This document shows positions 55,209 through 63,553 of a stretch of 64,000 bases of DNA, piece by piece. Source of the DNA: Pararhizobium sp. YC-54 (GTDB lineage: Bacteria; Pseudomonadota; Alphaproteobacteria; Rhizobiales; Rhizobiaceae); NCBI RefSeq assembly GCF_025847205.1, contig NZ_JAOYTH010000003.1, positions 310,001 through 374,000 on the forward strand. Direction: 5' to 3'. Under the pieces are notes generated by a model. The model made no database searches, was not told where the DNA came from, and was given only the letters and a program-made list of their open reading frames with translations. Within the stretch, counting starts at the first letter, position 1, and every line of letters starts with the position of its first letter. The position numbers and the translations under genes are program-made.

Positions 55209-55983
55209 GGGGATTCCACTCCAGATAGAGGGAGACGGGAGCCGGATTCCGGCTTTTCTCGAGGGTGAGACGGAAAACCGGATTGCCGATGCTGCCGCCA
55301 AGCACCGATCGATCCGGCAAAAGCCGGCTTTTCGCCGGTGCGGGTTCAACCAGAAAGCGGAAGGGAGCGCTGCTTGCCTCCTCCTCTCCGGACTGACGCA
55401 AAAGGAGGAGCGGGCGTCCTGCCGCCTTTGCCCGCAGGCCCAGCCGCCGGCTTTCGGTCAGGCCGAAATGGGCTGAATTGCCCTTCACCTCCAATATGCT
55501 GGCCGAAAAGGCGCCACTTTCGACGGCGGTTTCAGCAAGCCACAGCGCCTCTTCCAGCCTGCGCGGTGCCGCATGCAGGAAGCGCTCCGGCTTCAGCCCG
55601 AAATCTGCAAGCCCCAGCGCATAGGGAATGCCTGTTTCCATCGATGTGACCGTATCGCTGATCCACAGAACCGGCGCGTGATCCGCCTCCGGCTGCTGCT
55701 GGATCAAGACGGCGAGCGCCAGTGCAAAGCCGGTTGCGGCCGTTGCATCGCGCATCAGCTGCGAGCGGATTTCGGACATGCCGTTGAGGGGCAAGCCGCC
55801 TTCCAAAGCATGATCGAGCGCCGGTACGCCCAGCGGCAAACGATGGTTTTCCCTTTTCCTCGCATGGCCGCTCTCGCCGGCCAAGGCTTCCTGCCGGGCG
55901 GCGGCCGCGCAATTGCCTTCCAGCCTTGCTATCTCTTCGCGGAGCGCAAAAAGCCGCTCGCGCGTCATGGGCGTCTGCACCAT
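55054..55983 (-). CDS. imuA: SOS mutasome protein ImuA
   Basis: 309 aa RecA-like accessory protein of translesion synthesis. It has an N-terminal coiled region (MTRERLFALREEIARLEG), the HRLPLGVPALDHALEGGLPLNGMSEI start of the RecA-like core, a VLWISDT segment and a C-terminal [30 protein letters not shown] block typical of ImuA. The last roughly 50 residues are read from DNA that also encodes the start of imuB and look unlike other ImuA proteins. First gene of the cassette; an SOS box lies 22 bp upstream. Confidence 0.88.
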   Translation of the reverse strand: MVQTPMTRERLFALREEIARLEGNCAAAARQEALAGESGHARKRENHRLPLGVPALDHALEGGLPLNGMSEIRSQLMRDATAATGFALALAVLIQQQPEADHAPVLWISDTVTSMETGIPYALGLADFGLKPERFLHAAPRRLEEALWLAETAVESGAFSASILEVKGNSAHFGLTESRRLGLRAKAAGRPLLLLRQSGEEEASSAPFRFLVEPAPAKSRLLPDRSVLGGSIGNPVFRLTLEKSRNPAPVSLYLEWNPHDRQFFPAHEPERAWPAGRLSAHSGSRLPASANRPGRPQELGSVLALDQAS

Positions 55984-56004
55984 GACGTCACTCCAATTCA
56001 AATT

Positions 56005-56019
56005 GTTCCTGTTATGTTC
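56005..56019. promoter_or_regulatory. LexA (SOS) box upstream of imuA
   Basis: GTTC-CTGTTAT-GTTC, a perfect alphaproteobacterial GTTC-N7-GTTC LexA site, 22-36 bp upstream of the imuA ATG. It predicts DNA-damage induction of imuA-imuB-dnaE2. Confidence 0.88.
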
Positions 56020-56153
56020 CTATTGATTCCAGAGCTTCCAGCAAGAGTCAACGGGAATCTCTAAGAATTTATTCCTTGAACCCCCGCATTGAAATTCAAC
56101 CCTCGAAAAACGCTGATGAAATAGCTATATCAGGAGGCAAGCAAGGAGTGCCC

Positions 56154-56588
56154 ATGGCCCGCATAGACCAGAGCGACGATTGGCGGGAACGCCACGCGCC
56201 GACAATCAGCACATTCGAATCCCTGGCGCTGGAGGCTTACAGCCACCTGCCGGAGGAATTCCGGGCGCTGGCCACCGATCTCACCATCGAGATCGACGAC
56301 TTTCCGACCGAGGATGTTTTCGAGGACATGGCGCTTGAAACGCCGTTCGATCTGCTCGGGCTGTTCGAAGGACGCGGCATCGGCGAGCGCTTCACCATGG
56401 AAACCGGCCAGATGCCGAACCGGATCCTTCTCTATCGCCGGCCGATCCTCGACTATTGGGCGGAGAACGAGGAGACGCTGGGCGACATCATCACCCATGT
56501 GCTGATCCACGAGATCGGCCATCATTTCGGCCTGTCGGACGACGACATGGAGCGGATCGAGGCCAGCGTCGAGCATGTCGGCGGCTGA
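56154..56588 (+). CDS. Zinc metallopeptidase-like protein (minimal zincin family)
   Basis: 144 aa single-domain protein with the zinc motif HEIGHH near residue 122 in LIHEIGHHFGLSDDDM, preceded by ETPFDLLGLFEG and PNRILLYRRPILDYW. These blocks define the widespread family of minimal zincin-like proteases with unknown substrates. AAGGAG five bases upstream supports the ATG at 56154. The gene appears to stand alone. Confidence 0.85.
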   Translation: MARIDQSDDWRERHAPTISTFESLALEAYSHLPEEFRALATDLTIEIDDFPTEDVFEDMALETPFDLLGLFEGRGIGERFTMETGQMPNRILLYRRPILDYWAENEETLGDIITHVLIHEIGHHFGLSDDDMERIEASVEHVGG

Positions 56589-56622
56589 GACGGGTTGAAC
56601 CGCCCCAGCCGGCCTTGAAGCG

Positions 56623-56829
56623 TCAGTGTTCGGACAGCTTGGTGTCGGGGGTGTATTCCTTGCCCTCGACATCCTTGACGACGGCCTGGCCGCACATCAT
56701 CGCCCGGGTTTCCTGGTTCCAGGCATAGGTCGGCGAACCATACAGTTCCCATCCCTTGTTGAGGGCCGCCGTGACCTTGTGGCAGAAGGTTGCGTCGTCG
56801 ATGGAGGTCAGCAAGCGGTAGAGTTTCAA
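56623..56829 (-). CDS. DUF1737 domain-containing small protein
   Basis: 68 aa, starting MKLYRLLTSIDDATFCHKVTAALNKGWELYGSPTYAW, the DUF1737 pattern; function unknown. Its ATG overlaps the stop of the CoA-ester lyase gene (ATGA), so the two are cotranslated. Confidence 0.8.
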   Translation of the reverse strand: MKLYRLLTSIDDATFCHKVTAALNKGWELYGSPTYAWNQETRAMMCGQAVVKDVEGKEYTPDTKLSEH

Positions 56830-57734
56830 GGGGCTTTTCCTTTTTTGTTGATAGCGTCTGCCTTGGCGGCGAGCCGCAGGGCTTGGTCGAGGTGAAGACG
56901 CTCGACCATCAGGCCGTTGAGATTGATGACGGCCTTATCTGCATTTGCCGACAGCGCAAAGGCATCGATGATCGACCGGGCCTCGGCAAGGGCGGCATCG
57001 GCAACACCGAAGGCGCCGTTCGCCGGACCGATCTGGGCCGGGTGAATCAGCATCTTGCCATCGAAGCCCATGTCGCGGCCCTGGGCACATTCCGCCGCAA
57101 ACCCGGCTTCATCCCGAAAATCGTTGAAGACGGCATCGATGATGTCGAGGCCGCAGCAGCGGGCAGCAAGCAGGATCTGCATCAGCCAGGCGATGAGGTA
57201 GGTCCGGCCGGGCAGGGCGGGCACGCCGGTGTCCTTGCGCAGGTCATTCAGCCCCGGCACGAAACAATCGAGCCTGCCGCCGCGGGTGCGGCCGGTTTCG
57301 GCAATCGCCGCCGCATTGAGCACGCCGCGCGGGGTCTCGATCATCGCCCAGAGACGCAGGCTGTCCGGCGCATCGTTTTCCGACAGAAAGTCCACGACCG
57401 CCTGGATATCCTGCGGGCTTTCGACCTTGGGCAGCAGGATGGCATCGGGCAAAAGCGTCAAGGCGAAGGCCAGATCCTTTTCGCCGAAGGGCGTCCTCAG
57501 ATCGTTGATCCGGACGATCACTTCGATATCGCTGCGCCGCTCCCGCTTCAGATGAGCGGCCAGCGTCTGGCGGGCGGCGACCTTCTTGTCGATGGAAACG
57601 GCATCCTCGAGATCGTAGATCACCGCGTCGCAGGCAAGGGTGGCGACCTTGCCAAGGGCGCGGGCGTTATCGGCGGGCACGCACAGCACGGAACGGCGCA
57701 GGCGGGCGGGGTGACGGTCAATGGGCGAATTCAT
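56826..57734 (-). CDS. HpcH/HpaI aldolase family CoA-ester lyase (CitE-like)
   Basis: 302 aa TIM-barrel enzyme. It has the family N-terminus RRSVLCVPADNARALGKV, the magnesium-binding acidic motif VIYDLEDAV, ILLPKVESPQDIQ, AMIETPRGVLNAA and the C-terminal GKMLIHPAQIGPAN. Members cleave or hydrolyse malyl-CoA, citramalyl-CoA or beta-methylmalyl-CoA. No citD or citF partner is nearby, so it is a stand-alone lyase or thioesterase and not citrate lyase. Start at 57734 gives the MNSPIDRHPARLRRSV beginning of relatives. Coupled to the DUF1737 gene. Confidence 0.85.
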   Translation of the reverse strand: MNSPIDRHPARLRRSVLCVPADNARALGKVATLACDAVIYDLEDAVSIDKKVAARQTLAAHLKRERRSDIEVIVRINDLRTPFGEKDLAFALTLLPDAILLPKVESPQDIQAVVDFLSENDAPDSLRLWAMIETPRGVLNAAAIAETGRTRGGRLDCFVPGLNDLRKDTGVPALPGRTYLIAWLMQILLAARCCGLDIIDAVFNDFRDEAGFAAECAQGRDMGFDGKMLIHPAQIGPANGAFGVADAALAEARSIIDAFALSANADKAVINLNGLMVERLHLDQALRLAAKADAINKKGKAP

Positions 57735-57848
57735 GCAGCTTTTGTGCCCGGCTTTCGCCATTTTCGCAAGGCAGACCTGTAATACGGAAGTAGGTCTTGC
57801 AACGCGGGGCGGGCGGGCCCACATTTCAGGCAACGAAAGGTGACGACA

Positions 57849-58094
57849 ATGCAAAGCATACGCTCTCTCCTCCTGACAATCGCAGGCATCGCATTCACGC
57901 TGATGGCCTTCGTGTTTACCGCCTCGCTCGGATTGGCCCTCATCGGCATCGCCTCGGTGGTCATGATCGGCACCACGATTGCGGCACGGTTTGCGCCCAA
58001 GCCGGTGCGCGCCACTGCCAGCCGCAATTCCGGGCGCCAGCAGCGCGAACCGCGCATCTGGAACGACGGACGCGGCACGATCATCGACCTGTGA
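57849..58094 (+). CDS. Small membrane protein of unknown function
   Basis: 81 aa. Residues about 5-27 and 28-48 form one long or two short hydrophobic segments (LLLTIAGIAFTLMAFVFTA, LGLALIGIASVVMIGTTIA), followed by a basic tail ending RIWNDGRGTIIDL. GAAAGG eight bases before the ATG supports translation. No function can be assigned. Confidence 0.65.
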   Translation: MQSIRSLLLTIAGIAFTLMAFVFTASLGLALIGIASVVMIGTTIAARFAPKPVRATASRNSGRQQREPRIWNDGRGTIIDL

Positions 58095-58169
58095 AACGCG
58101 TAAAGCCGCCTTTCAGCCTCCCGGCATGCAGATTCTCCTTCATTTCGGCGTGAAATTGCTCTAAACGCT

Positions 58170-58189
58170 GGGCGGAAATTTTTCCGCCC
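58170..58189. terminator. Hairpin upstream of leuD
   Basis: GGGCGGAAA-TT-TTTCCGCCC, a perfect 9-bp stem 23 bp before the leuD ATG. It could end the transcript of the small membrane protein or lie in the leuD leader. Confidence 0.45.
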
Positions 58190-58212
58190 CGTTGAAATCG
58201 AAGGCCATTGCC

Positions 58213-58821
58213 ATGGACAAGTTCGTCAAGCTCACCGGCGTTGCCGCGCCGCTCCCCGTCGTCAACATCGACACGGACATGATCATCCCGAAGGATTACC
58301 TGAAGACGATCAAGCGCACCGGGCTCGGCACCGGACTTTTCGCCGAAGCCCGCTATCATGAAGACGGCTCGCTCAACGAGGATTTCGTCCTCAACAAGCC
58401 CGCCTACCAGAATGCCAAGATCCTGGTCGCCGGCGACAATTTCGGCTGCGGTTCGTCGCGCGAGCATGCTCCCTGGGCGCTGCTCGATTTCGGCATCCGC
58501 TGCGTCATCTCGACCTCGTTTGCCGATATCTTCTACAACAACTGTTTCAAGAACGGCATCCTGCCGGTCGTCGTTTCGCCCGAAGACCTGGAGAAGCTGA
58601 TGGATGACGCCTCGCGCGGCGCAAACGCCATCCTGACGGTCGACCTCGAAAACCAGGAGATCACCGGTCCTGACGGCGGCAAGATCAGCTTCGAACTCGA
58701 CGCGTTTCGCCGCCACTGCATGCTGAACGGCCTCGACGATATCGGCCTGACGCTGGAAAAGGCAACGGCCATCGACACGTTCGAAAAGACCAATGCCGCT
58801 TCGCATCCCTGGGCAGCCTGA
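58213..58821 (+). CDS. leuD: 3-isopropylmalate dehydratase small subunit
   Basis: 202 aa aconitase-swivel subunit that with LeuC isomerises 2- to 3-isopropylmalate in leucine synthesis. Family sequence: [31 protein letters not shown], then [17 protein letters not shown] with the substrate-recognition loop. leuC is not in the window; leuB lies 3.4 kb downstream on the same strand. Start at 58213 is the usual LeuD beginning. Confidence 0.95.
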   Translation: MDKFVKLTGVAAPLPVVNIDTDMIIPKDYLKTIKRTGLGTGLFAEARYHEDGSLNEDFVLNKPAYQNAKILVAGDNFGCGSSREHAPWALLDFGIRCVISTSFADIFYNNCFKNGILPVVVSPEDLEKLMDDASRGANAILTVDLENQEITGPDGGKISFELDAFRRHCMLNGLDDIGLTLEKATAIDTFEKTNAASHPWAA

Positions 58822-58827
58822 ACCCCG

Positions 58828-59214
58828 ATGCCCAGTCCGCGAAAACTGATCTCTTCCGGCTCGCCGTTTGAAAAGACGGCGGGTTATTCGCGGGCCCTCG
58901 TGCAGGGTGACTGGTGCTTCGTTTCCGGCACGACCGGCTACGACTACCAGACGATGGCCATGCCGCAGACGGTGGAAGAGCAGACCCGCAACTGCCTGAA
59001 GACGATCGAAGCGGCACTGACCGGCGCCGGTTTTTCGCTCAAGGATGCGGTGCGCAATCATTATTACGTAACCGACGCCGCCTTTGCCGATGTCGTCTTC
59101 CCGATTCTGGGCGAAGCCTTCGGCGATATCCGCCCGGCGGCGACGATGGTGGTCTGCGATCTGATCCGCCCGGAAATGCTGATCGAGATCGAAGTCACCG
59201 CCTTCAAGGGCTGA
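58828..59214 (+). CDS. RidA family protein (enamine/imine deaminase-like)
   Basis: 128 aa. Core motifs: GDWCFVSGTTGYD, EEQTRNCLKTIEAALTGAG, and the active-site arginine in IRPAATMVVCDL. RidA proteins hydrolyse reactive 2-aminoacrylate-type imines made by PLP enzymes. It begins 6 bp after leuD and probably shares its transcript; this sequence belongs to one of the Rid subfamilies outside the archetypal RidA. Confidence 0.85.
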   Translation: MPSPRKLISSGSPFEKTAGYSRALVQGDWCFVSGTTGYDYQTMAMPQTVEEQTRNCLKTIEAALTGAGFSLKDAVRNHYYVTDAAFADVVFPILGEAFGDIRPAATMVVCDLIRPEMLIEIEVTAFKG

Positions 59215-59219
59215 CACGA

Positions 59220-59435
59220 TCAGTCCTCGACGAAGGGCGGCCCCAAGGGCTCTTCCAACCCTGCCTTTGCCAATTCCCGGTGATAATAGAGAAACACGCG
59301 GCGCCGGAATGCGATCATCTCGCGCTCCTCATCCGTCTTTGCCTTTGCAAGACGCGCCGCGAACGCTTCCGGGGTGGCCAGCTCAACCGTATCAGTCACA
59401 AAATTCAGCATCTCCCTGGTTTCCTCTGTTTTCAT
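59220..59435 (-). CDS. Small hypothetical protein
   Basis: 71 aa acidic, helical protein (MKTEETREMLNFVTDTVELATPEAF..., ending LGPPFVED). It ends 6 bp from the RidA stop in a convergent layout. The frame continues upstream to 59603 but the extra sequence is arginine-rich and looks non-coding, so the internal ATG is chosen. No family recognised; no strong ribosome-binding site seen. Confidence 0.5.
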   Translation of the reverse strand: MKTEETREMLNFVTDTVELATPEAFAARLAKAKTDEEREMIAFRRRVFLYYHRELAKAGLEEPLGPPFVED

Positions 59436-60192
59436 GGGGCGGACACACAGAACTAAACCGCTTGCGGCCACCCTGCCGAGACAATGACCATCGCGACGGC
59501 AGCGGCGTACACGGCAGCGGAGATGATTGAGCCAGACCGTCGTGGCCACGCGCAGGAAGACATCCGCTGAGGGCGAGCGGGGCGGGGGTTTGATATAGGG
59601 CATAACGGTTCTTCCTCTTATCGGCTGATCGGGACGACAGCAGGAAGCATCCCCGCGCGGTGTCCGCCGTGGTTTTCAAAATCGGTTCATTCGGACGGGG
59701 CACTGGAAACCGCCTCTAATGAGTTAATATAATTGACGCTTTCCAGCGCCCCGTTTGGCGTTCTCTCGGGAGCTTTCCTCCCTACAGACCCCGACTCCGG
59801 ATTCTCTGACCCGGGACGATCGCCGCGACATAGGTTTCCGGTTCCGGCATTCAGCATCACGGTTCCGGTACGTCGCGCTTCTCATCCCGGCATGTGTGCC
59901 ACACAGGCACGCCCGCCCCAAAAGGACAGGGGGAATCCATTTTCCGGGGGCTCTCCTTCCGGTCCGCCTGACGTTCGCAGCCTCCTTGCGGGAGACCACG
60001 AGGCTTTACGTGGAGCGCCAGCTCTGCCTCGCCGCAAACGTCTTGCGGTGCATCCGTGACAGAACGCCATGATCATGACACGGTTTTTCAGGGCGGGGAT
60101 TCTGGGGGAAGAAAATTCCGATAAAACTGTTCGATATCAACGCCGAGACATGTAGCATCCCGTTTGAACATACACGCCAGAAGGGGAAAACC
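59436..60192. other. Long intergenic region without a recognised gene
   Basis: About 750 bp. Frames on both strands are arginine- and proline-rich, have no strong ribosome-binding sites and resemble nothing I know, so I treat it as non-coding. An AT-rich patch TAATGAGTTAATATAATTG at 59718-59736 separates two GC-rich halves and could be a promoter for an untranslated RNA. The last 30 bp hold the DoxX ribosome-binding site. Confidence 0.4.
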
Positions 60193-60645
60193 ATGCTTTT
60201 GAGAATGGAAGCGAAACTCGCCGGTGTCTGCACGCCGGTATTCACCAGCCATCCGGTCCGCTGGCTGGGGCTCCTGGCACTCTGCTCGATTTATATCCTG
60301 AGTGGTGTGACCAAACTGCTGGATTTCGGCGCCGCCGTCGCCGAGATGGAACGATACCAACTTTTGCCGGCAAGACCGATCGCCGCCGTGGTCATCCTTT
60401 TCCAGTTGAGCGCTTCGGCGATGGTCATCAGCGGTTTCTGCCGTTGGATCGGTGCGCTTTCTCTGGCCGTGTTTACAGTGCTTGCAACATTCATTGCCTT
60501 GCGGTTCTGGGAAATGCCGCTGGGGCAGGAGCGTTTCATGACGATGAACTTCTTCTTTGAACATCTCGGGCTGGCCGGAGCCTTTCTTCTTGTCGCCTGG
60601 TACGATCTGCACAAATGGCGCCGGGGCGAGAAGGACTGGAGCTGA
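60193..60645 (+). CDS. DoxX family membrane protein
   Basis: 150 aa with four predicted helices (about residues 24-44, 60-82, 88-106 and 122-140). LLALCSIYILSGVTKLLDF and a later LALRFWEM-like turn are the DoxX pattern. AAGGGG lies just upstream of the ATG. Members take part in quinone-linked or thiol redox steps, but the role here is unknown. The next gene, an alpha/beta hydrolase, is on the same strand 119 bp away. Confidence 0.82.
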   Translation: MLLRMEAKLAGVCTPVFTSHPVRWLGLLALCSIYILSGVTKLLDFGAAVAEMERYQLLPARPIAAVVILFQLSASAMVISGFCRWIGALSLAVFTVLATFIALRFWEMPLGQERFMTMNFFFEHLGLAGAFLLVAWYDLHKWRRGEKDWS

Positions 60646-60764
60646 TCTGCATACCCCCTGTTCAATCGCCTTATTGCATATGCTTTAGTCGTGTTGCAAC
60701 CGACGTGGACGACAGGCATTCTGCCGCCTTGCCTTTCACCCCGCCCTGAAAAGGAACCGCACGA

Positions 60765-61595
60765 ATGAGCATCATCACCACAAAAGACGGAACCGAAATC
60801 TTCTACAAGGATTGGGGCCCGCGCGAGGCGCAGCCGATCGTCTTTCACCACGGCTGGCCGCTGAGCGCCGACGACTGGGACAACCAGATGCTGTATTTTC
60901 TGGCTCAGGGGTTTCGCGTCATCGCTCATGACCGCCGCGGCCATGGACGCTCGACGCAGACATCGACCGGCCACGAAATGGATACCTACGCCGCTGATGT
61001 CGCGGCACTCACTGACGCGCTGGACCTCAAGAATGCCTTTCATGTCGGCCACTCCACCGGCGGCGGCGAGGTCGTCCATTATGTGGCGCGTGCCAAGCCC
61101 GGTCGGGTCGGCAAAGCCGTCATCGTCGGTGCCGTTCCGCCGGTCATGGTGAAATCGGACAACAACCCTGGCGGGCTGCCGATCGATGTCTTTGACGGCC
61201 TGCGCAGCGCATTGCTTGCAAACCGCGCCCAGTTCTTCATCGATGTCCCGACCGGTCCGTTCTACGGCTTCAATCGACCGGGTGCGACGGTCTCCCAGGG
61301 CCTGATCGACAACTGGTGGCGGCAGGGAATGATGGGGGGTGCAAACGCGCATTACGAATGCATCAAGGCTTTTTCCGAGACTGATTTCACCGAGGACCTC
61401 AAGACGATCGAGGTTCCGGTGCTGGTCTTGCACGGAACCGACGACCAGATCGTGCCCTATGAGGACTCCGCGCCGCTTTCGGCAAAACTGCTGAAGAATG
61501 CAACGCTGAAAAGTTACGAGGGGCTTCCGCACGGCATGCTCTCGACGCATCCCGACATCGTCAACCCCGATATGCTCGCCTTCTTCAAGGCATAG
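60765..61595 (+). CDS. Alpha/beta hydrolase, non-heme chloroperoxidase/esterase type
   Basis: 276 aa. Nucleophile Ser97 in GHSTGGGEV, acid in HGTDDQIVPY, histidine in GLPHGM: a complete triad. The oxyanion region FHHGWPLSADDWDNQM and the sequence DRRGHGRSTQTSTGHEMDTYA are typical of cofactor-free haloperoxidase/aryl-esterase proteins (perhydrolases). Natural substrate unknown; acts in the cytoplasm as no signal peptide is seen. Confidence 0.88.
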   Translation: MSIITTKDGTEIFYKDWGPREAQPIVFHHGWPLSADDWDNQMLYFLAQGFRVIAHDRRGHGRSTQTSTGHEMDTYAADVAALTDALDLKNAFHVGHSTGGGEVVHYVARAKPGRVGKAVIVGAVPPVMVKSDNNPGGLPIDVFDGLRSALLANRAQFFIDVPTGPFYGFNRPGATVSQGLIDNWWRQGMMGGANAHYECIKAFSETDFTEDLKTIEVPVLVLHGTDDQIVPYEDSAPLSAKLLKNATLKSYEGLPHGMLSTHPDIVNPDMLAFFKA

Positions 61596-61603
61596 CGCCT
61601 CGA

Positions 61604-61635
61604 GAACCGAAAACCCGGCTGCAGGGACAGCCGGG
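61604..61635 (-). terminator. Terminator for the small secreted protein gene
   Basis: On the minus strand: CCCGGCTG, six-base loop, CAGCCGGG, then TTTTCGG, beginning 29 bp past the stop codon at 61665. On the plus strand there is no T run. Confidence 0.6.
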
Positions 61636-61664
61636 AATCGGGGAGGAAGTCAGGGCAGGGGAAC

Positions 61665-61841
61665 TTATTCGCAGACGCGAATCTTCTTGACGATCAGGTT
61701 GCCGTCATAATCGTAGGTTCTGACCTTCTTGACGTAGCAATAGGGCTGGCAGTCGTCGTTGTAGTAGCCGGCCTGCGAAGGCGCGGCGAAGGAGGCGGTG
61801 GCAATGATGGCAACGGCGGCGGTCAGAACGAACTTGCGCAT
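61665..61841 (-). CDS. Small secreted cysteine-containing protein
   Basis: 58 aa precursor. Signal peptide MRKFVLTAAVAIIATASFAAPSQA (cleavage about residue 24) leaves a mature peptide of about 34 residues with three cysteines and many tyrosines (GYYNDDCQPYCYVKKV...). GGAGAG eight bases before the ATG supports the start; it has its own terminator. Function unknown; similar short tyrosine/cysteine-rich secreted proteins are common in rhizobia. Confidence 0.7.
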   Translation of the reverse strand: MRKFVLTAAVAIIATASFAAPSQAGYYNDDCQPYCYVKKVRTYDYDGNLIVKKIRVCE

Positions 61842-61920
61842 GCGGGGTCTCTCCTTGAAATCGTGCGGATGAGCCTCCCTCATCCAGTGCCCGGACAATC
61901 CCACAGGCCGGGTATCGGCG

Positions 61921-61938
61921 CTGTTCCGAATGGAACAG
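61921..61938. repeat. Inverted repeat in the region upstream of leuB
   Basis: CTGTTCC-GAAT-GGAACAG, perfect 7-bp arms. Could be a hairpin or a protein-binding palindrome; nothing identifies the factor. Confidence 0.4.
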
Positions 61939-61976
61939 GGATTGCCTATCTTCGCGGTTTGCCCGCAAGGAGAAGC

Positions 61977-62153
61977 ATGTCCAAAGTGGACCGCAAGATC
62001 GCGCCCACGGAACGGATGAGTTTCCGTACTGGTCGTTCCATCGGCAGGACCGAAGATATCCCTTGGAAGTTACTCACGTTCGGACAGCCTCGCCCGTTCC
62101 GGCGGGAACTGACAGTCCGCGCACAATTCTTTCCAGAACTGCATTTTCCTTGA
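61977..62153 (+). CDS. Possible small protein
   Basis: 58-codon frame beginning MSKVDRKIAPTERMSF, very basic. AAGGAG sits at ideal distance from the ATG, which is the main support; no family, no conserved motif, and it lies in otherwise non-coding sequence between the small secreted protein gene and leuB. Confidence 0.3.
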   Translation: MSKVDRKIAPTERMSFRTGRSIGRTEDIPWKLLTFGQPRPFRRELTVRAQFFPELHFP

Positions 62154-62219
62154 ACGGAAGTTGCGTTAAGAACGCGCCAACATCTGACAAGCCCACCCTT
62201 CGATCAAGAGGAATGCCCC

Positions 62220-63332
<1,113 letters not shown>

Positions 63333-63358
63333 ATTTCGCCGGATCGAACATATTGGGC

Positions 63359-63395
63359 GGCATCCGGGTCATGGGCCCGGATGCCGTTTTTGTTT
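63359..63395 (+). terminator. Rho-independent terminator after leuB
   Basis: GGCATCCGGG, short loop, CCCGGATGCC followed by GTTTTTGTTT, 26 bp after the stop codon. Confidence 0.88.
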
Positions 63396-63456
63396 GATGG
63401 ACTTGATTGGTTGCCCACGAGGTAACAGATAGGTCTAACGGTTGCCATTCTCCCCG

Positions 63457-63485
63457 GTCATCCTCGGGCTTGACCCGAGGATGAC
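63457..63485. repeat. Dispersed palindromic repeat (GTCATCCTCGGG type)
   Basis: GTCATCCTCGGG-CTTGA-CCCGAGGATGAC, perfect 12-bp arms. This sequence is a widespread intergenic palindrome in alphaproteobacteria. Confidence 0.75.
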
Positions 63486-63553
63486 GGAAAACGGGGACCG
63501 GACAACGAAAAGCAGCGAAGGCCGCGCGTAAAACAATTCGAGAAACCGCCTCC

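Noticed and set aside
59600..59720. Possible tRNA or other structured RNA near GGTTTTCAAAATCGGTTC
   Set aside because: No consistent cloverleaf, no acceptor-stem pairing and no matching T-loop on either strand.
61921..61938. CTGTTCC-GAAT-GGAACAG palindrome considered as a LexA box
   Set aside because: The alphaproteobacterial site is a direct repeat GTTC-N7-GTTC; here the half sites are inverted with different spacing.
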